A stretch of DNA of 64,000 nt, taken from positions 5,135,501-5,199,500 of the forward strand of contig NC_084767.1 of assembly GCF_028858725.1 (NCBI RefSeq), given 5' to 3'. Position numbers and translations under genes: made by a program. A model generated the notes under the pieces. It had not been told where the DNA came from. It did no database searches and saw nothing but the letters and a program-made list of their open reading frames with translations. Shown piece by piece: positions 25,801-39,100 of this stretch; the stretch's first letter is position 1, and every line of letters starts with the position of its first letter. This DNA comes from Colius striatus (lineage: Eukaryota; Chordata; Aves; Coliiformes; Coliidae).

Positions 25801-28800
25801 GAGTGACACTTTGGGCCTTGTATCGTGGCCTTTATCTTGGCCTTGCACATTCTGCTGTGACCTCTGCACATTGACATAAACTGCAAAGCAGCAGCAGGCT
25901 GTAAAATCTATTTTCTGGCATCACCTAGCGTACTGCTTCCACATTCTCTGCTGTTATCTCGTGCAGACATGTGAATAATTACTTTCCAAGAAACCATCAG
26001 AGAGGTTCTGTGCAGCTTTGTTGTCCTCAGGTGCTTTTGTTTCATTTTGCCATATCTCAGCAGTGGGACCAGTTCTGGGCTTGTCTCCTTTGCCTCATTT
26101 TTCCCTTTAAAAGTGTGAAGTTTTGCAGTTGTCTGCATCTTAAAAATTCATTTCCAAGTGGAACTGAACCAACAGCCTTCCAAAAAGACCGCCAAGTCCC
26201 AAATCTGGCGGGAAGGAAGAGCATCTCTCTTGGATACCTGGCACAGTTCACTTTTTGTTTAATAAAGTTGATTGTGATCTCAGTAGCTGTGGAGCAGTGG
26301 GGGGCAGCCAGATATTGAGCCAGACTGGACCACGTACAGAGCCAAGACATTTGGGATGTTACTTGCAAGGCTTCCAGGAGCCAAATAGTCATAAGTGTGT
26401 TTGCAAGTCTTAAAGCACGTTGAAAGTCCTTGTGCAGTGCAGTTAGCTGTGTTCCAAAGAAAACTGGAGGTGCCAGCTTGTCCTGTGAAACACAGTGAGG
26501 CATTGACACAGCAGCAGACTCGAGGTTGTTGTGTTTGCCCATTGCAGAATGCCTGGGTAACAATCACAGATCCAGACAAGGCTGTGATTTTTTTCCTACT
26601 TTGAGAAACCCAAAGCACCCCACTACTACCTCTTGTAGCTGAAGCTTGGAGTCCCACTGCTCTGTTTCTCATGGGCTGCAATGGCTGTTGCATAAATGGA
26701 TGTTACATCGCTCACATGCCATGCCATCAATAACAACTTTGGATTTCAAGCTTTCTGCTTGTTTTACAAACGGTGGGTGCTGTGTTCCTGTCCACACTTG
26801 CATTGTTTGAGCCGATACCATCTGTCCAACCCACCTTTGCCCAGAATGGAGCCCAACAGTTCAGTGAGTTTATAGTGGCAATAAAGAACAACTCCTGAAG
26901 ATGCATTTGAAAACAAACAATTTCAGCAGTTAGCTGTAGTGACCTTGCATTTGGAAGGTGGTGCAGCCTTAGCCGCTCAAGGTCACATCAAGTTCTGTTG
27001 TGGGTTTCCTATTTTAGCTGTCTGCTATACATTTTCTAGAGCAAATGTGAGATGGTTGCAGTTGCCACCTCTGCTTCACCTTGTACAGCAGAAGCAATTT
27101 CAGAGTCATGCACAGGATTCAGTGTCACCAAGTATGTTCTTACATTTGATCTGCCAGGGTGGAAAACATAACATGTCCTTTCCTCAGTGTCTACGGGCTG
27201 AATTTCCAGCACAGAGAGAACCAGGTAGAAGCTGCTGTAGCATGAAGGCTGACAGTTTCAGAGGTCAGCACAGAGAACCAAACACATGGAGAGGCCAGCT
27301 GGGACAAGGAGCTCAACAACCTAACTGCAGGGAAAACAAGGAATATTGTTGAGTATGCAAAGGCAACTGAGACTGTGAACACAACAGAGGGGGAAAACAT
27401 ATGTAGGGAAGGCTTCAGACTTAATTGAGAGGATAGTCACGTTTACAAAGGATGGCAGGGGAGGCACGGAGGCAGAAGAGGGAGAGGTGGGAGAGGTGGA
27501 AGAGCACGGCTGTATTAAGGCTTACCAAGCTGTATCAGGTGATAAAGGAAATCCTAACAAATAGAAGAGCTACAGAATACATAAGTGAAGATGGGAGCTG
27601 GAATGAAAAGCAGCAGCAGGCAGCGAAGTCGGGGTGGAGGTTAAAGGCAGCCTAGATACTGTCACAAATGGAAGAGGCGCTTTCTCCCATTTTCATGGGT
27701 GACACATCAGAGATCCAGAACTGGAAATCAGATGAGTTGTGCTCAGATGTGCTTCATCCCCACAAACGAGCTGACTTAGAAGATCAGCTTGGGCCAGCTC
27801 CTCAGTGATTGACTCACTGGTTCTTCAGGGGCTGAATTTCAAGATGAAGGAATCACACAGAAAATGGAAATTTGGGTCATTTGCTAAGAAGAAGATGGAA
27901 AACAAGTGAGTAGAGACAACATCGGGCAGGCCAAGATATAAAATGAACTGTAACTAGGAAGGATTATAAAGCATATGAAGGGATAATCTTTTAAAAGACA
28001 GGAGGAGTGACAAGTTTGAGGGAAGATACAGGCCACGACTGAAGGAAGGGAAAGGGGAACTTTAAACAGATGCACCTGAAAATACACAAGCTGTGGAGGA
28101 GTGGCAGAGAATAAAAAAGTCATGTAAATAGATAAATACAGAGAGCAGCTGTCTCTCCTACCATGTGGGCTCATTTTTTCCTGCTGGCAGAGAGCACTGA
28201 TGTTTCTTATTTATTTACCTCCATTTACTGAGATACAGACTTCCTCTGATGAGATAAATGTAGCTCGGGATGCTGATCTTCCCCTTCATTTCCCTCAGGG
28301 TGTCTCCCCAGCATCTAAATCAAAGCCATGTGAAAATGTCATCTCGCCATACCCCACACCATCTCTCCAAACTCTGTGGGCTCTCAGCCCCCTCCCCAAG
28401 CCTAGATCACAGTCAGTGCCAGGAGCAGAGGCAAGGGCCAAGACTGCCAGGTGTTTATCTTGCTCCACGGGGCAAGGGCATCTCCAGCAAAATCTTAGAG
28501 ACTAGGTCAGTGGAAAAGAGATGGAAAGAATGAGGTGAGACTGGCAGGTGGGAGTGTGTGCTGGGAGGTCTGATGTAGATTGTTGGCATGGATCACAAGG
28601 GCAGAAGAGTTACAGCTGGTATTTAGGAGGCTGCTGTTTCAACTCAGGATGATGAGACATTACCTTTTTCCTGCCCACTAATGCAGTTGTTCACCTTCAC
28701 CTACAAAAGAAATGCAACCCAGCACTTCACTGAATTGTGCTTATTTCTGCAAAGCAACACGCCTGTTCTTTGTCTCTAAAAGGGACATCCAAAATATAAC

Positions 28801-30319
28801 CTGCAGTCAGTGTAGACATGAGTGTATGAAGGTGCAGGGCAGCCCTGTGGAAGTGTCCAAGCAGGGCTGGGGGCTGGTGGCAGCAGGCTGGTGGCAAGGC
28901 TGCCAGGAAAGAAAAGTCATTCCAGAACAAGTTTTGCTTTTTGTTTGTTTTCTTGGAACAACAGCTTGTCCAGAATACGTGAAAACCTACATGGAGAAGC
29001 CTGGCAGGACTCAGACAACGATACTGCCTCCGTTCTGGGAAGTGCAGAACTGTAACACCCAGAGGAAGATTGCTTTGCATTGTTTCCCTTGTTTAGCAAA
29101 CACATCTCCAGATACCAGCAATACTGTTATCTGGCAGGAACACTCCTCTAAACCCCTTGAATCATTCTTAATGGCCAGAATAAGTTTTCATCAAAAATAC
29201 TCTCCCAGAACGATGTTTGTTTTCAAAACACAGCTCTGGTTGGCTGGCTGCACCTCTCATCAGCTGGAGCGAGATAAAAGGGACAAGATCCCTCAGCTGG
29301 GTAACTCAGACCTCTTCTCAAGGGAAGCAGCACTTGGTCCAGAAGGAAGGCAAAGGAAACAGGTTAGCAGTTGGCAGCCTTGTGTTTTCCCTGTTTGGTG
29401 TGTGCTGTGAGGTGAGGAAACAGGTCTGTCTGCAGGGGAGAAGCTCCAGGTAGTGGGAAAACACCTAGTGTATCTCCTTGCAGACAGAGGTAAGAGGTTT
29501 GTTTTTGGACTAGTGATGTGAAACGAACCCGTAGTGCAGGGGAATGGGATTTCTCATCATCACAGTCTAATTTCTGACCTGCAGCCACTCTAGGCCTCCT
29601 CTCAGGAGATTTGTGTTTTCTCTCTGTGTATTCAGTTTTGACAAAAGGTACATTTTGTTGCTGCTGCTGCAGTTTGACTGAAAAATTTGGAGTAGCTCTG
29701 GTCAGTGTGTATGTCACTGCAACCAGACTGAAAGAGCAGGATGCTTTCTGTCTGCAGACAAAGCCCCTGTGATGGGCCTGTTTGATGCAATCCAGCAGTG
29801 TCATTGACAAATTTGAAATGTATTTGTCAAATGACCTCCTTTCCCTACATTTGACATTCCTAAAGTGTCACTTTGAGTATCTCACCATTTTCATACTAGT
29901 TCTTGCTTAAGTGGATGTGTTGGCAAGAAGCACTGAGGTTCCTGAAGAAGCCTTAGTTTCAGTGAAATAAAGTGGTCTGATCTTAACCCATTCTGGTGTC
30001 TCATTTCAAAGCAAGAGTTACATTAAGAAGGAGCACAGAGGTCTTTGTAGCTCTGTCTCTGATGTAGGCATCTGTGCCAGCGTGAATGCAATTTAACACA
30101 TGGTCTCAGGGTTGTGGTTATCCAGGTCCAGAAGTGAAAATGAACAAATCAACCAGCACCACAGGAAGGTGCTTTTCTGTTTGATTTGTCTGATCTGTCT
30201 GAGGTGATTTCCCTTTATTTATGTATTTATTCATGTAATCTCCAAGAGCCTTGGAGCTGAGCAAAGCACATGATGTACATGGCTTCACCACCTCATGTCT
30301 GCCTGCTCTTCCTCCTTAG
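19804..30319. other. Intergenic / 5' region of the second SLC26 gene
   Basis: About 10.5 kb holds no recognised coding domain. Long open frames on the minus strand at 26057-26563 and on the + strand at 28712-29410 lack family features. There is no CpG island, so the first (non-coding) exon of the downstream SLC26 gene, which must exist because its coding exon starts at a splice acceptor, is not identified. A block around 27440-27920 is unusually purine-rich. Confidence 0.5.
19966..20004. repeat. AT/AC alternating tract with imperfect inverted symmetry
   Basis: Alternating TA and CA dinucleotides (atatatacacac ... gtgtgtacatatat) lie around 19966-20004 and could fold on themselves. It is probably a degenerate microsatellite. 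Confidence 0.6.
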
Positions 30320-30332
30320 CTCTCCTGGTGCA

Positions 30333-30968
30333 ATGGAGGACATATCAAGCCAGAAGTCAGGACAGGACAGAGATGTGCTGAGCTCCCGAGCACCCGAAGA
30401 GAGTCCTGACAATTTTGTACATGTCAGATTGGAGGAGTATGAGCCTGCAGACTTCAGCACCAAGGATTTAATCCTTAAGAAAGCCCGAGAGGTCTGCAAG
30501 TGCCATCATCAAACCATCATCACCTTCTTCTGTCGGCTGTTCCCAGTGCTGGACTGGCTTCCCCGTTACAACATCAAGAAGCAGTTGCTCGGGGATGTCG
30601 TGTCCGGGCTCCTGGTGGGGATAGTTGCCATCCCTCAGTCCATCTCCTACTCCCTCTTAGCCAACCAGGATCCCATCTATGGAATCTACACCAACTTCTT
30701 CTGCAGCATCATCTACGCTGCCATGGCCACGTCGCGCCATAACTTCGTGGGCTCGTTTGGCGTGCTGTGCCTGATGATCGGGCAGTCGGTGAACCGGCAC
30801 CTCCAGCTCGCGGGCTACAGCGACAGCAGCGCCAGAGTCTCGCTGGAGGGCAACTCCACCTCCTCCAGCAACTCCACCGTCTCCACCAATGGCACAGAGG
30901 CCTGTGACAGGAGCTGCTATGCCATCACTGTGGCCCTTTCCTTAAGCTTTCTGGTCGGTCTTTACCAG
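30333..30968 (+). CDS. SLC26A2-like sulfate/anion transporter paralogue, coding exon 1 (residues 1-212)
   Basis: This is the first coding exon of a second SLC26 exchanger downstream of SLC26A2 on the same strand. The start is the ATG at 30333, 13 nt after a strong acceptor (ttcctccttag, ending 30319). The open frame extends back to 30270, but those residues would be intronic. It has an acidic N-terminus, a Cys juxtamembrane stretch (REVCKCHHQ, about 52-60), LDWLPRYNIKKQLLGD (73-88) and SGLLVGIVAIPQSISYSLLA (91-110). PIYGIYTNFF follows (114-123). The family motif reads ATSRHNFVG (132-140) where SLC26A2 has GTSRHISVG. Three sequons (N174, N180, N186) sit in a Ser-rich extracellular loop. It ends TTTACCAG|GTACAG after Tyr-Gln, phase 0, exactly as SLC26A2 does. 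The 3' half of the exon is rich in GC and CpG. Substrate is inferred from family only. Confidence 0.93.
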
Positions 30969-31745
30969 GTACAGATGTTCACTGTTGTGCTGTTTCTTCT
31001 CTGTCCTTCCCCTGCTTAGGAACTTCTCTGAACTAAAGACCTCTGATCTTGGTTCACACAAGTCATGAGAAACCTTTCCTGACATGCCTAGACCCTGGCA
31101 CTTTTGAATCAAATGTAGTGATTTAGAAACCTCTAAACACGGCTGAATGGGGGGTTTTGTTCCTGCCATGTGATAGGCCAGGCCCTGGGACATGTCTGAA
31201 ACATCCTTTAGGATCAGACATGGCAAGGGAGGAGAGGGAACTGTTAACCACCTTCCCACCTCTCCATGCCTGGACCTGGGCTGACTCCTGGTGAAGGTGA
31301 GAGTAGGTTCAGGGCTGGCACGAACAGCCCTCAAGGACCCTGCCACCAGCAGGGCCTCCTTCTAAGGCCATGTTCCCTGGCAATGCCCCTACTGCCTGGG
31401 CCTGAACAACTTGAGGCTCTTTCACCACAACGACTACAGTTTAATGCATCGCTGGTTTTATCCCACCAAGTGATGATATGGCTGGTGCCTAGAATGTCAG
31501 TGTTAGCTATACTTACTGCTTGTAAGGAGACAAGAACCTTGTAGGCAGCTTTGCATGGCTTCTAGCTACAGATGAGTCTTACAGGTAGGTCTCTAGTTTT
31601 CCATATTGCAGATTAACTGCTGGAGACGTCCTCTTGCCTCACACTTGAATGCTCAGCATTAGTGGAAGCAAACTGATATGAATTGCCAGCTGCCTGTCCC
31701 AGCCCTTCTGATTGATGCTAAAGGTATGGATGGCTTGCTTTTCAG
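30969..31745 (+). other. Intron between coding exons of the SLC26A2-like gene (phase 0)
   Basis: The donor is cag|gtacag at 30969 and the acceptor is gcttttcag at 31745. At 777 bp it is about a third the length of the matching SLC26A2 intron, and it interrupts the protein at the homologous position after Tyr-Gln. No other feature was seen in it. Confidence 0.85.
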
Positions 31746-33344
31746 ATCCTGCTGGGGGTTTTACAGCTGGGCTTTCTGGCAGTCTACCTGTCAGAACCTC
31801 TGCTCAGTGGCTTTGTGACCGGCTCCAGCCTCACCATTATCACCTCGCAGGTGAAGTATCTCCTGGGACTGAAAATACCTCGTCATGAAGGGGTGGGATC
31901 CTTCATCCTGACCTGGGTTGACCTTTTCAAATACATCCAGAACACCAACATCTGTGACCTGATCACCAGCATCGTTGCTTTGGCCATCATAGGGCCTGTC
32001 AAAAGGATCAATGACCGGTATAAGAAGAAGATGAAGGCCCCATTCCCCATAGAGCTGCTGGTGGTCATTGTAGCCACAGTAGTATCTCACTACTTTAACT
32101 TTGAAGAGCGATACAAGTCTGAAGTTTGTGGGGATATCCCCACTGGTTTCAAGAAGCCCACCCTACCAGATATAAACCTGTTTTCCACCCTGGCAGTTGA
32201 TGCTCTGCCCATTGCTGTTATTGGCTTTGCCATGACCGTCTCCCTGGCAGAGATCTTTGGCAAAAAGCACAACTACGCTGTCCGTGCCAACCAAGAGATG
32301 ATTGCCATCGGCATGTGCAACCTGGTCCCTTCTTTCTTCTACTGCTTTGCCAGCTCTGCAGCCCTGACCAAGACACTGCTGAAGGAGTCCACAGGGACCC
32401 AGACCCAGATCTCTAGCCTGGTTACTTCCCTGGTGCTGCTGCTGGTGCTGCTGTGGATCGCCCCGCTCTTCTACGCGCTGCCCATCTCCATCCTGGGGGT
32501 GGTCACCATTGTCAACCTGCGGGGCGGGCTGAGGAAGTTCCGTGACATCCCCCGCATGTGGCAGCTCAGCAAGCTGGACACAGTGGTGTGGTGGATAACC
32601 ATGCTGTCCTCCACACTGCTCACCACCGAGATCGGGCTCCTCGTGGGCGTCTGCTTCGCTCTGCTCTGCATCATCTTCCGCACGCAGAGGCCCAGGGCCA
32701 CGCTGCTGGGCAAGGTCAGCAACAAGGAGATCTATGAGGACCAGTCCGCTTACAAGCAGCTCAGCAGTATCGACAACATCAAAATCTTCCGCTTTGAGTC
32801 ATCCCTCTACTATGCCAACAAGGACTATTTCAACACTGTTCTCTACCAGAAGACTGGGGTAAATCCTAACCTGTTGGCTGCTAAGCACCAAAGGGTAGAG
32901 GGCCAGGCAAATGCAGACACAGGCAACAGCAAGAGCTTTTTTGGCATCAGATTTGGCTGCATGAAGCCTGTCAAGAAAAAGACTGAAAAGGCTCCAGCAC
33001 ATGCCTGTCACCCCTCCATAGATATGCACACCTTAATCCTCGACTGTGGGGCAATGCAGTTCATAGATACTGTGGGTCTCTCGGTGCTAAAGGAGACATA
33101 TCATGACTATAAGGAGGTTGGTGTCCAGGTGCTCCTGGCCAACTGCAACCCTTCCATCCGGCACCGGCTGCGGGAGGGAGGCTGGGCTGCCGAGGCAGAC
33201 AGCGGTGGTCAGGTGGCTTTCCACAGTGTCCATGATGCTGTGCAGTTTGCTGAACAGCAGTACCACATGAGGCAGGAGGACAGCAAGGAGAAACGGAATG
33301 CTCTCCTGGCCTCTGAAGACCTGAACCTCCAGACGTCTTTGTAG
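31746..33344 (+). CDS. SLC26A2-like sulfate/anion transporter paralogue, coding exon 2 (residues 213-744)
   Basis: This exon completes the transporter domain and carries the STAS domain, giving 744 residues in all. Landmarks are SGFVTGSSLTIITSQVKY (about 233-250), CGDIPTGFKKP (340-350), NQEMIAIGMCNLVP (394-407), SSAALTKTLLKESTG (415-429) and TIVNLRGGLRKF (466-477). The STAS domain runs from about 553 (NIKIFRFESSLYYANK) and, after a linker (about 590-636) unlike that of SLC26A2, from MHTLILDCGAMQFIDTVG (about 639-656) to about 716. At the position next to the central anion-site Lys, SLC26A2 has Ala and this protein has Thr (T420-K421). The last four residues, QTSL, fit a class I PDZ ligand. 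Over 120 core residues (363-482) 82 are identical to SLC26A2 in this window by eye. The stop is TAG at 33342-33344. Full-length and intact, so probably functional. The real SLC26A1 lies beside IDUA in other vertebrates, so I favour an SLC26A2-like tandem copy. Confidence 0.93.
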   Translation: MLLGVLQLGFLAVYLSEPLLSGFVTGSSLTIITSQVKYLLGLKIPRHEGVGSFILTWVDLFKYIQNTNICDLITSIVALAIIGPVKRINDRYKKKMKAPFPIELLVVIVATVVSHYFNFEERYKSEVCGDIPTGFKKPTLPDINLFSTLAVDALPIAVIGFAMTVSLAEIFGKKHNYAVRANQEMIAIGMCNLVPSFFYCFASSAALTKTLLKESTGTQTQISSLVTSLVLLLVLLWIAPLFYALPISILGVVTIVNLRGGLRKFRDIPRMWQLSKLDTVVWWITMLSSTLLTTEIGLLVGVCFALLCIIFRTQRPRATLLGKVSNKEIYEDQSAYKQLSSIDNIKIFRFESSLYYANKDYFNTVLYQKTGVNPNLLAAKHQRVEGQANADTGNSKSFFGIRFGCMKPVKKKTEKAPAHACHPSIDMHTLILDCGAMQFIDTVGLSVLKETYHDYKEVGVQVLLANCNPSIRHRLREGGWAAEADSGGQVAFHSVHDAVQFAEQQYHMRQEDSKEKRNALLASEDLNLQTSL

Positions 33345-33740
33345 AGCTGTGTGTGAGGAATGATTTCCCATGGGGATGGGCTGGGGAGCAGTTTCTGAGC
33401 AGTGGGAGCATGCAAAAAAGGAAAAGACTTTGATGAACTGTCAGCATCTGGCATGGGGCAGAAGGGGTGGGAGCAATGTGGATTTCAGGAAAGGCTGACT
33501 ACAGGTCAGTCATCCGACATGGGGACTCGTCCCTTCTGCTGAGCCAGCACAGGCAGCATCCCACTGGCCTTGCCTCTGTCACTCAGGGGTGAGCCCTTGC
33601 TCTGGGCTGTGAAGGGTATGCAGCATTGCCAAGGACCAGGATAGCTTTTCTTCCAAGAAACACAGCACCAAAGATACGGTGCTGAAGGGAGCTCTGGCTC
33701 TGGCAGCCACTCGGGAGCCCAGGGATGGGAGACTGCTGGA

Positions 33741-33746
33741 AATAAA
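33741..33746 (+). terminator. Polyadenylation signal of the SLC26A2-like gene
   Basis: AATAAA lies about 400 bp after the stop codon, with a T/GT-rich element (ttttcttgtgg) about 45 bp downstream. This is a plausible 3' end near 33765-33780. Confidence 0.7.
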
Positions 33747-33779
33747 GTGCATGGAAAAGGAATCCCACTGGTGCTGCTC

Positions 33780-35955
33780 AAGAAGACGTTTTCTTGTGGT
33801 CAAAAGATTATTTCAAATGTATTAAAGAGCATGGTGTGCCCAGCTGCTTGTAGGTCCTTGGAGCAAGGTTATAAGTGTGCTCGGTGTGCACTGGGTCGGG
33901 GTGTTAGTGGGGTGCAGCTCTTGGAAGCTGGAGCACCTCTCTCCAAGGGTCCTCTCAGGCCATTGCAGCCTGAGCAACTCCCCAGGGAGGTTGCATCAGC
34001 CATAGAGCTGTGAGTAATGAGGTAGTTTTCTGTCTGAGCAGCAAGTCGCTAGAGAAGAAAAGTCTTGTTACCTGCAAGGATTATGACTTTCCTCCCCTTT
34101 GGGATAGCATTGCCATAATTTTCTTTGTAAGACTGTTTGTGGAGAAAATGAAATGGTTTTAGTTAGACTATAGATACATTTATGATCTAAATGGGGTCAT
34201 AAAGTCACAGCAGGAAATAAACCCCGTGCTGATAATTACCAAGCACAGCCTGGCACAAGGTAGAGCAGGTGAGATTACTGTCAGAGGAGCGGCTCCCACA
34301 GCCCTCTGCAGTGGGGAATGGTTCTTTAGGTGAGCAGTTCATGCTCAGAGCTGGCAGAGCTGTGAAAATGCCAAAGAGGTACCCAGCAGTATTTATGGGA
34401 TGCTTTTCCATCTAAAGAACTGAGGTGGCAGCCTCCTTCCCTCTCCTCTCCAGCCCAGAGCAGCGGGGATCTTTCTGGTGGTTCTTGCACTTGCTGCTTG
34501 CTTGGATCTCCTAGCCCATCAGCTTCAGCATCACCTTCCAGGCCACAAGTCCAAGGTCCTGGTGACCCAGCATTTATTCCTCTGTTCCCCACAGATTGCC
34601 AGGGTAGCTCAAGAATATTTGCTGTTTTTATGTCAGGTTCTATGAAGAGACTCTGGGTTGTAAATGAGAGAGAGATGAGGAAGGACAAATTACAAGAGTC
34701 AAAGGTGAGCTTATAATGAGTGTCCTGGGAGATCAAGCTGTCCCATCATCAGCTGCATGTCCTGGTGGAGGCAGATGTGAGCAGAAAGGGACCACAACAA
34801 CTGTGGGTCAATGGCAAAAGGCTCATGGTGAGGGAAAAAGGCACCTGTCTTCCCCCAGCCCTTGACTGCCACTGCCTTAGTTTCCCTGTTTGCCAAAGGG
34901 CCTTGAGGTCTCAGCTGGGGTCTGACCCCCCACATCATCCACCCAAGAGGACAGACTGCACCCCAGGCATCTCGTGTGCCTGTCCCCTAAAGCTTCACCA
35001 GGGGCTGAGGAAATGCCACACAGCTGAAAGCAAATGTTATCCCTCCTGGTAAGCACCTCATTTGTTCTCCTCCTCCTCTCTCTCCCCCCTGGCTTGCTGT
35101 GCATCTATAAATACTCCATGAGTGTGATAGATAGAGGATTGCTGCTAAGGCTTTGTCAGCTGCAGTTGGAGCTGACTGTGCAGCTGTTAATTATGCCTCA
35201 GCAGCAGCCGGACAGTTTAAATCCTTCTGATGCTTTGAAATGCTCCCTCTGGGGAAGTTTAAGGAATAAAAGGTGTCGTGGATAATGGTTGTTTCCTTCT
35301 GCTTCTAGAAAGCTTACAAGACACTGATTGCTGCATGGAGGGCTGTTCTCCTGACTCCCATTGCCTATTCCTGGAAACACAGGCTCTGTATAACAGCACT
35401 AAGTTGGTTCTGCAGATCTAACTGCAGTGAAGCAGTGTGCTGCTGACACATGCATGGAGCTCACCCGTGTAAGCTTTCCTGGGCAGACTAAACTGTGTTG
35501 GGAAGAAAGCAGCGAGCTGCAGGCAATGACACTGGACTTCCTGGGAAGAAAAGGTTGGGGTCAGCATTGATGCCTTCCTGGAGGTAGCCTGGTGAGGAAG
35601 GGGTCTCTGGACAGTGGTTTGGGCTAATAGAGTCTGGGTATAGGCGAAAAGCTCCCAAGGGCTTCAGCACAAATGCAGGGACTCTGCCTGGCCTCCTTCT
35701 CCTGAGACTCCCTGGGAGCTTGCCAGGCTGAGCCCTGTGGGTGTCTGTGTCTTCATCTACAAGCTTGCTGCTCTGGATTGCTTTATGGGTTTGCTGGGCT
35801 GTTTTTCTGCTTGTATTTCTCAGAAGAAAGGTTTTGTTCTGACACATTCACGGCACCTTCCAGATTCTTCCACTGAGTAAGGGGCAGGCACTCCTCAGCT
35901 TAAGTCCTGGTTTAAACCATTAAAAATCATGGGGATGGCTACATCAGAAACCCAT
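33780..35955. other. Intergenic sequence, nothing recognised
   Basis: Only short frames without domains are present. A block near 34863-34900 ('actgccactgccttagtttc' then 'cctgtttgccaaa') faintly resembles a MIR 3' part but is too short to call. Confidence 0.5.
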
Positions 35956-36137
35956 CCTGACACCTGCCCAGGGAGAGTGTGGAGTCTCCTTCCTTGGAGA
36001 TCTTCAAGAACCTGCCTGGACACGTTCCTGTGTGACCTGATCTAGGTGACCCTGCTTCTGCAGGAGGGTTGGACCAGATGATCTCTAAAGGTCCTTTCCA
36101 ACCCCTACCATTCTGTGATTCTGTGATTCTATGATCC
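35956..36137 (+). mobile_element. CR1 LINE 3' tail
   Basis: A 5'-truncated CR1 copy. It starts near 'gcccagggagagtgtgga', continues 'ccttggagatcttcaag' and 'tgtgacctgatctaggtgac', then 'ggttggaccagatgatctct', and ends with ATTCTGTG / ATTCTATG octamer-like terminal repeats at about 36110-36136. This is the standard CR1 3' end and supports an avian source. Confidence 0.93.
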
Positions 36138-39100
36138 CTACCCTCTAGTACCAAGTGCCTTGTGTGCTGTGTGGGTGCCCTGTGTAGAGATATCATCATG
36201 GATAATGCCCTGGCAATATGAAAGAAAATTCCAAGCTGCAAACATCAGATGGTGCTTGTGGGCAAGTGCCTCCAAAGCTGTGTGCAGAGCTGGGGCAGAG
36301 CCAGAGCCACTGTGCTTGGGCCCAGGCACCCTGCTTGAGCTATGTGCTCAAGTTTTTATTACGTGCACTAAGTCACGACTAACCTGAGCTCTACCTAACT
36401 GCTTAAGAAGTGCTTTCCACACTTATTCTCCTCTTAAAGATTGCTCTGGAGACTGTAAAGCATCGTAAAGTCCTTGCATAAACAATGATTTGCTTTCAGA
36501 TGTTTCCTCCTGGACATAATCTCCTTCAAACCGAAATGACTGCAGGCCAAAGGCTGGGTGTGATTTCTGTTGTGCAATCAAATTAATGTTGTTGCTGGCA
36601 AAGGACACTGCCTTCAGTGTGCACAGGAGTGGATATCCAGCACTGGCCATACCCTCAGCCACATGCACTGATGTGACCAACCTTGGAGGTGCTCACCCAG
36701 GCCCAGCGCTGTGGTGGCAGCAGTCCCAAGGCCAGGCTCTCTCACTCAGGGGTCCCATGCAGAGCTTTCAGCGTGACCAGGCTGTGATCATTTGCCAGTA
36801 AAGCCTGGGGTCTTTTCCTGCTGCAGTCCCCAAGGAAAAGAGCCTCAAGCCCCCATATCTTCAAATGTTTGGACTCTGCTGTGAAGGCTGCACAGGTGGT
36901 GCAGCCTGAAGGTGAAAGCCTGGGGAATGGGGACAGGACCACAGCACACTGTTCCCTGCTCCATCCTTGGCAGGTCATTGGGCATCCAAAGCCTCTTTTC
37001 CTTGAATTCCTTCCCTCCCTCCTCCTGCTGTAAAAATGGAAGTGATGAGATTCGCATCCCTGAAGGGAGCTGCCAGGGCTCAAACCAGGCAGCTTTGCAA
37101 ATGTCATTTTTGGTAGCCTTTTCAGATTTTCAATGGCCAGGAACAGCAGTGGGAAGAGAGGCAGCAGCTTTTCAGATGCAAAAACCTCTGAATTCCTTGA
37201 CTGTGAATCTAAGAGATGGGACTTTTCTCAGTGATGTCCTTGTGAAAATGGGATGTTTTGTTTGTTCTTTAATCATGTGGCTCAGTAATCAATGAATAAT
37301 GAGTCCCTCAGCACCCCTGGGAGCCCTGGAGCAGAGGAGTGACAGCTATCAGGCAGTGGCCATGGGGCTCCAGGCAATCCTCTTCTCCCCTGCCTGCACT
37401 CCAAAGCAGAGTGCGTTAACATGAACAGCTTGAGTGGCACTTCTTATCTCAGCAGCACTTGGAGCGATTAGGGCAACGATTAGGGCAACTGATGAGTGAT
37501 TAACATTAATGTCTAGAGAAGCAGAGCAGCTTCCTGGAGAGGTTGAGAAATGCTTCCTGGTGCCTACTGGAGGAGTTCCTGCTTCCCACAACCCTGCAGC
37601 ATCAGACTGGGTGGCAGAGCTGAGGCTGCAGCAACAGCTGGGACATAGCCACATCTGCCAACTGTAGATGCACATGGACATTCATATTCTCAAACTCTGC
37701 TTATCAAGACAGAGATGTTTCTCCAGACATGGAGTTGTTTCTGGGGAGAGGAATTGGAGGGAGCCTGTGGCTATAGAGGGAGACAGGGGGACAAATCTAA
37801 TGTAGGCATTCGGAGTAGGTGTCTAAGGAATAAATGGTGCAATGAGCCTGCCCTTTGCCTCACACACCCCAGGCTAGATGCCTTCCTGAGTGCTCAGCAG
37901 CTGGTTTGCCTGGACAAATTAGCAGCTGACACATGGAAGTAGTTGTACCTACAAAGTGGGAAATGGACACTTTGGAAGGATAGACATGGGGAAAATCATC
38001 TTGCTTCACTCAGGCTAGGATCCACTCATGGTAGGATCCTGTGACACTGATGAAGAGAGAGGATGGGAGCTTCATCCTGCCTGAGTCAGGTGCCAAACAC
38101 AGGGAGGATAACTCATGGCTGGATGTGCCCTGGGGTTCCCAGCTCATTGCACAGCTAAGGCTGGCTGCAGGTAGGGAAAGGGCATCCTTGTACATCCCTG
38201 GAAGGGAAAGCTGTGCTATCACCCTACCACCCCCACTGCTGCACTGGTAACAGTCACATCCTGGTTCCCACAGGAACCAGTGCTGCTGCAACAGGAGAAG
38301 CTGCAGCTCTTGCAGAGGGAGGGAAGAGGAGGGAGGACAGAGATGAAATGAGCCCAAGAGGAAAGTTATTCTGGGAAAATAACTGATATAAATAATCGAC
38401 AGTGTCCAGGGTGCTCATACTCCCCAGTAGCAGTAGCTCCTGGTCTCTGTGGTCTCCTACAAAATAGTGAAGTCAGCTCGGTGAATAGGAAATCTTTCTG
38501 CAGCTGCTGTTTCACTATTGAAGTAGCTCTATTCTTTGCCTTTTCTTCATCCTTGCCTGGAGAGGAATCAGGTGGAGTCAATTCACTCTACTTTGTGTCT
38601 GATCATTTTCTGCCTTTTAATCAGAAAGTCCATCAGGGAAGATCAAAGCACCTCCATTTTATTCATCACTGCAAGCCCAGGGCCCTGTGCTGCCCAGCCA
38701 CTCTTTAGTGACAAACAGTGCCGCCCTCAGTCACTGCCCAGGAAACGACAACCTGCCCCTAAGTTACAAGCTGGTTCTCTGCTTCTTGACATGCCATTAG
38801 TCACTTAAAGGCTCACATCTCACTAGCTCTTAGGAGACCTTCACTGGGGAAGACATCTCTGTAGTTCTTCCAGCTCCACACAGGAATGGTTTGGCAGCTT
38901 CTTTTAAGGCAGGCAGTTCCCTAGGCTGCAGCCTGACCTGGGAGGCTCGCTGAGGTAAGTGCTTGTACTTTTTGCTGCCCTGACAAGCTGATCCGCAGAC
39001 ACTGCTCTGCTAAAAACCTCAGCTGGGGATACTGCAACACTGTCCATCACTGGTGCCAGTGCATGCATGGTGTCCACACTGCCTCTGTGCATCCCTGCCC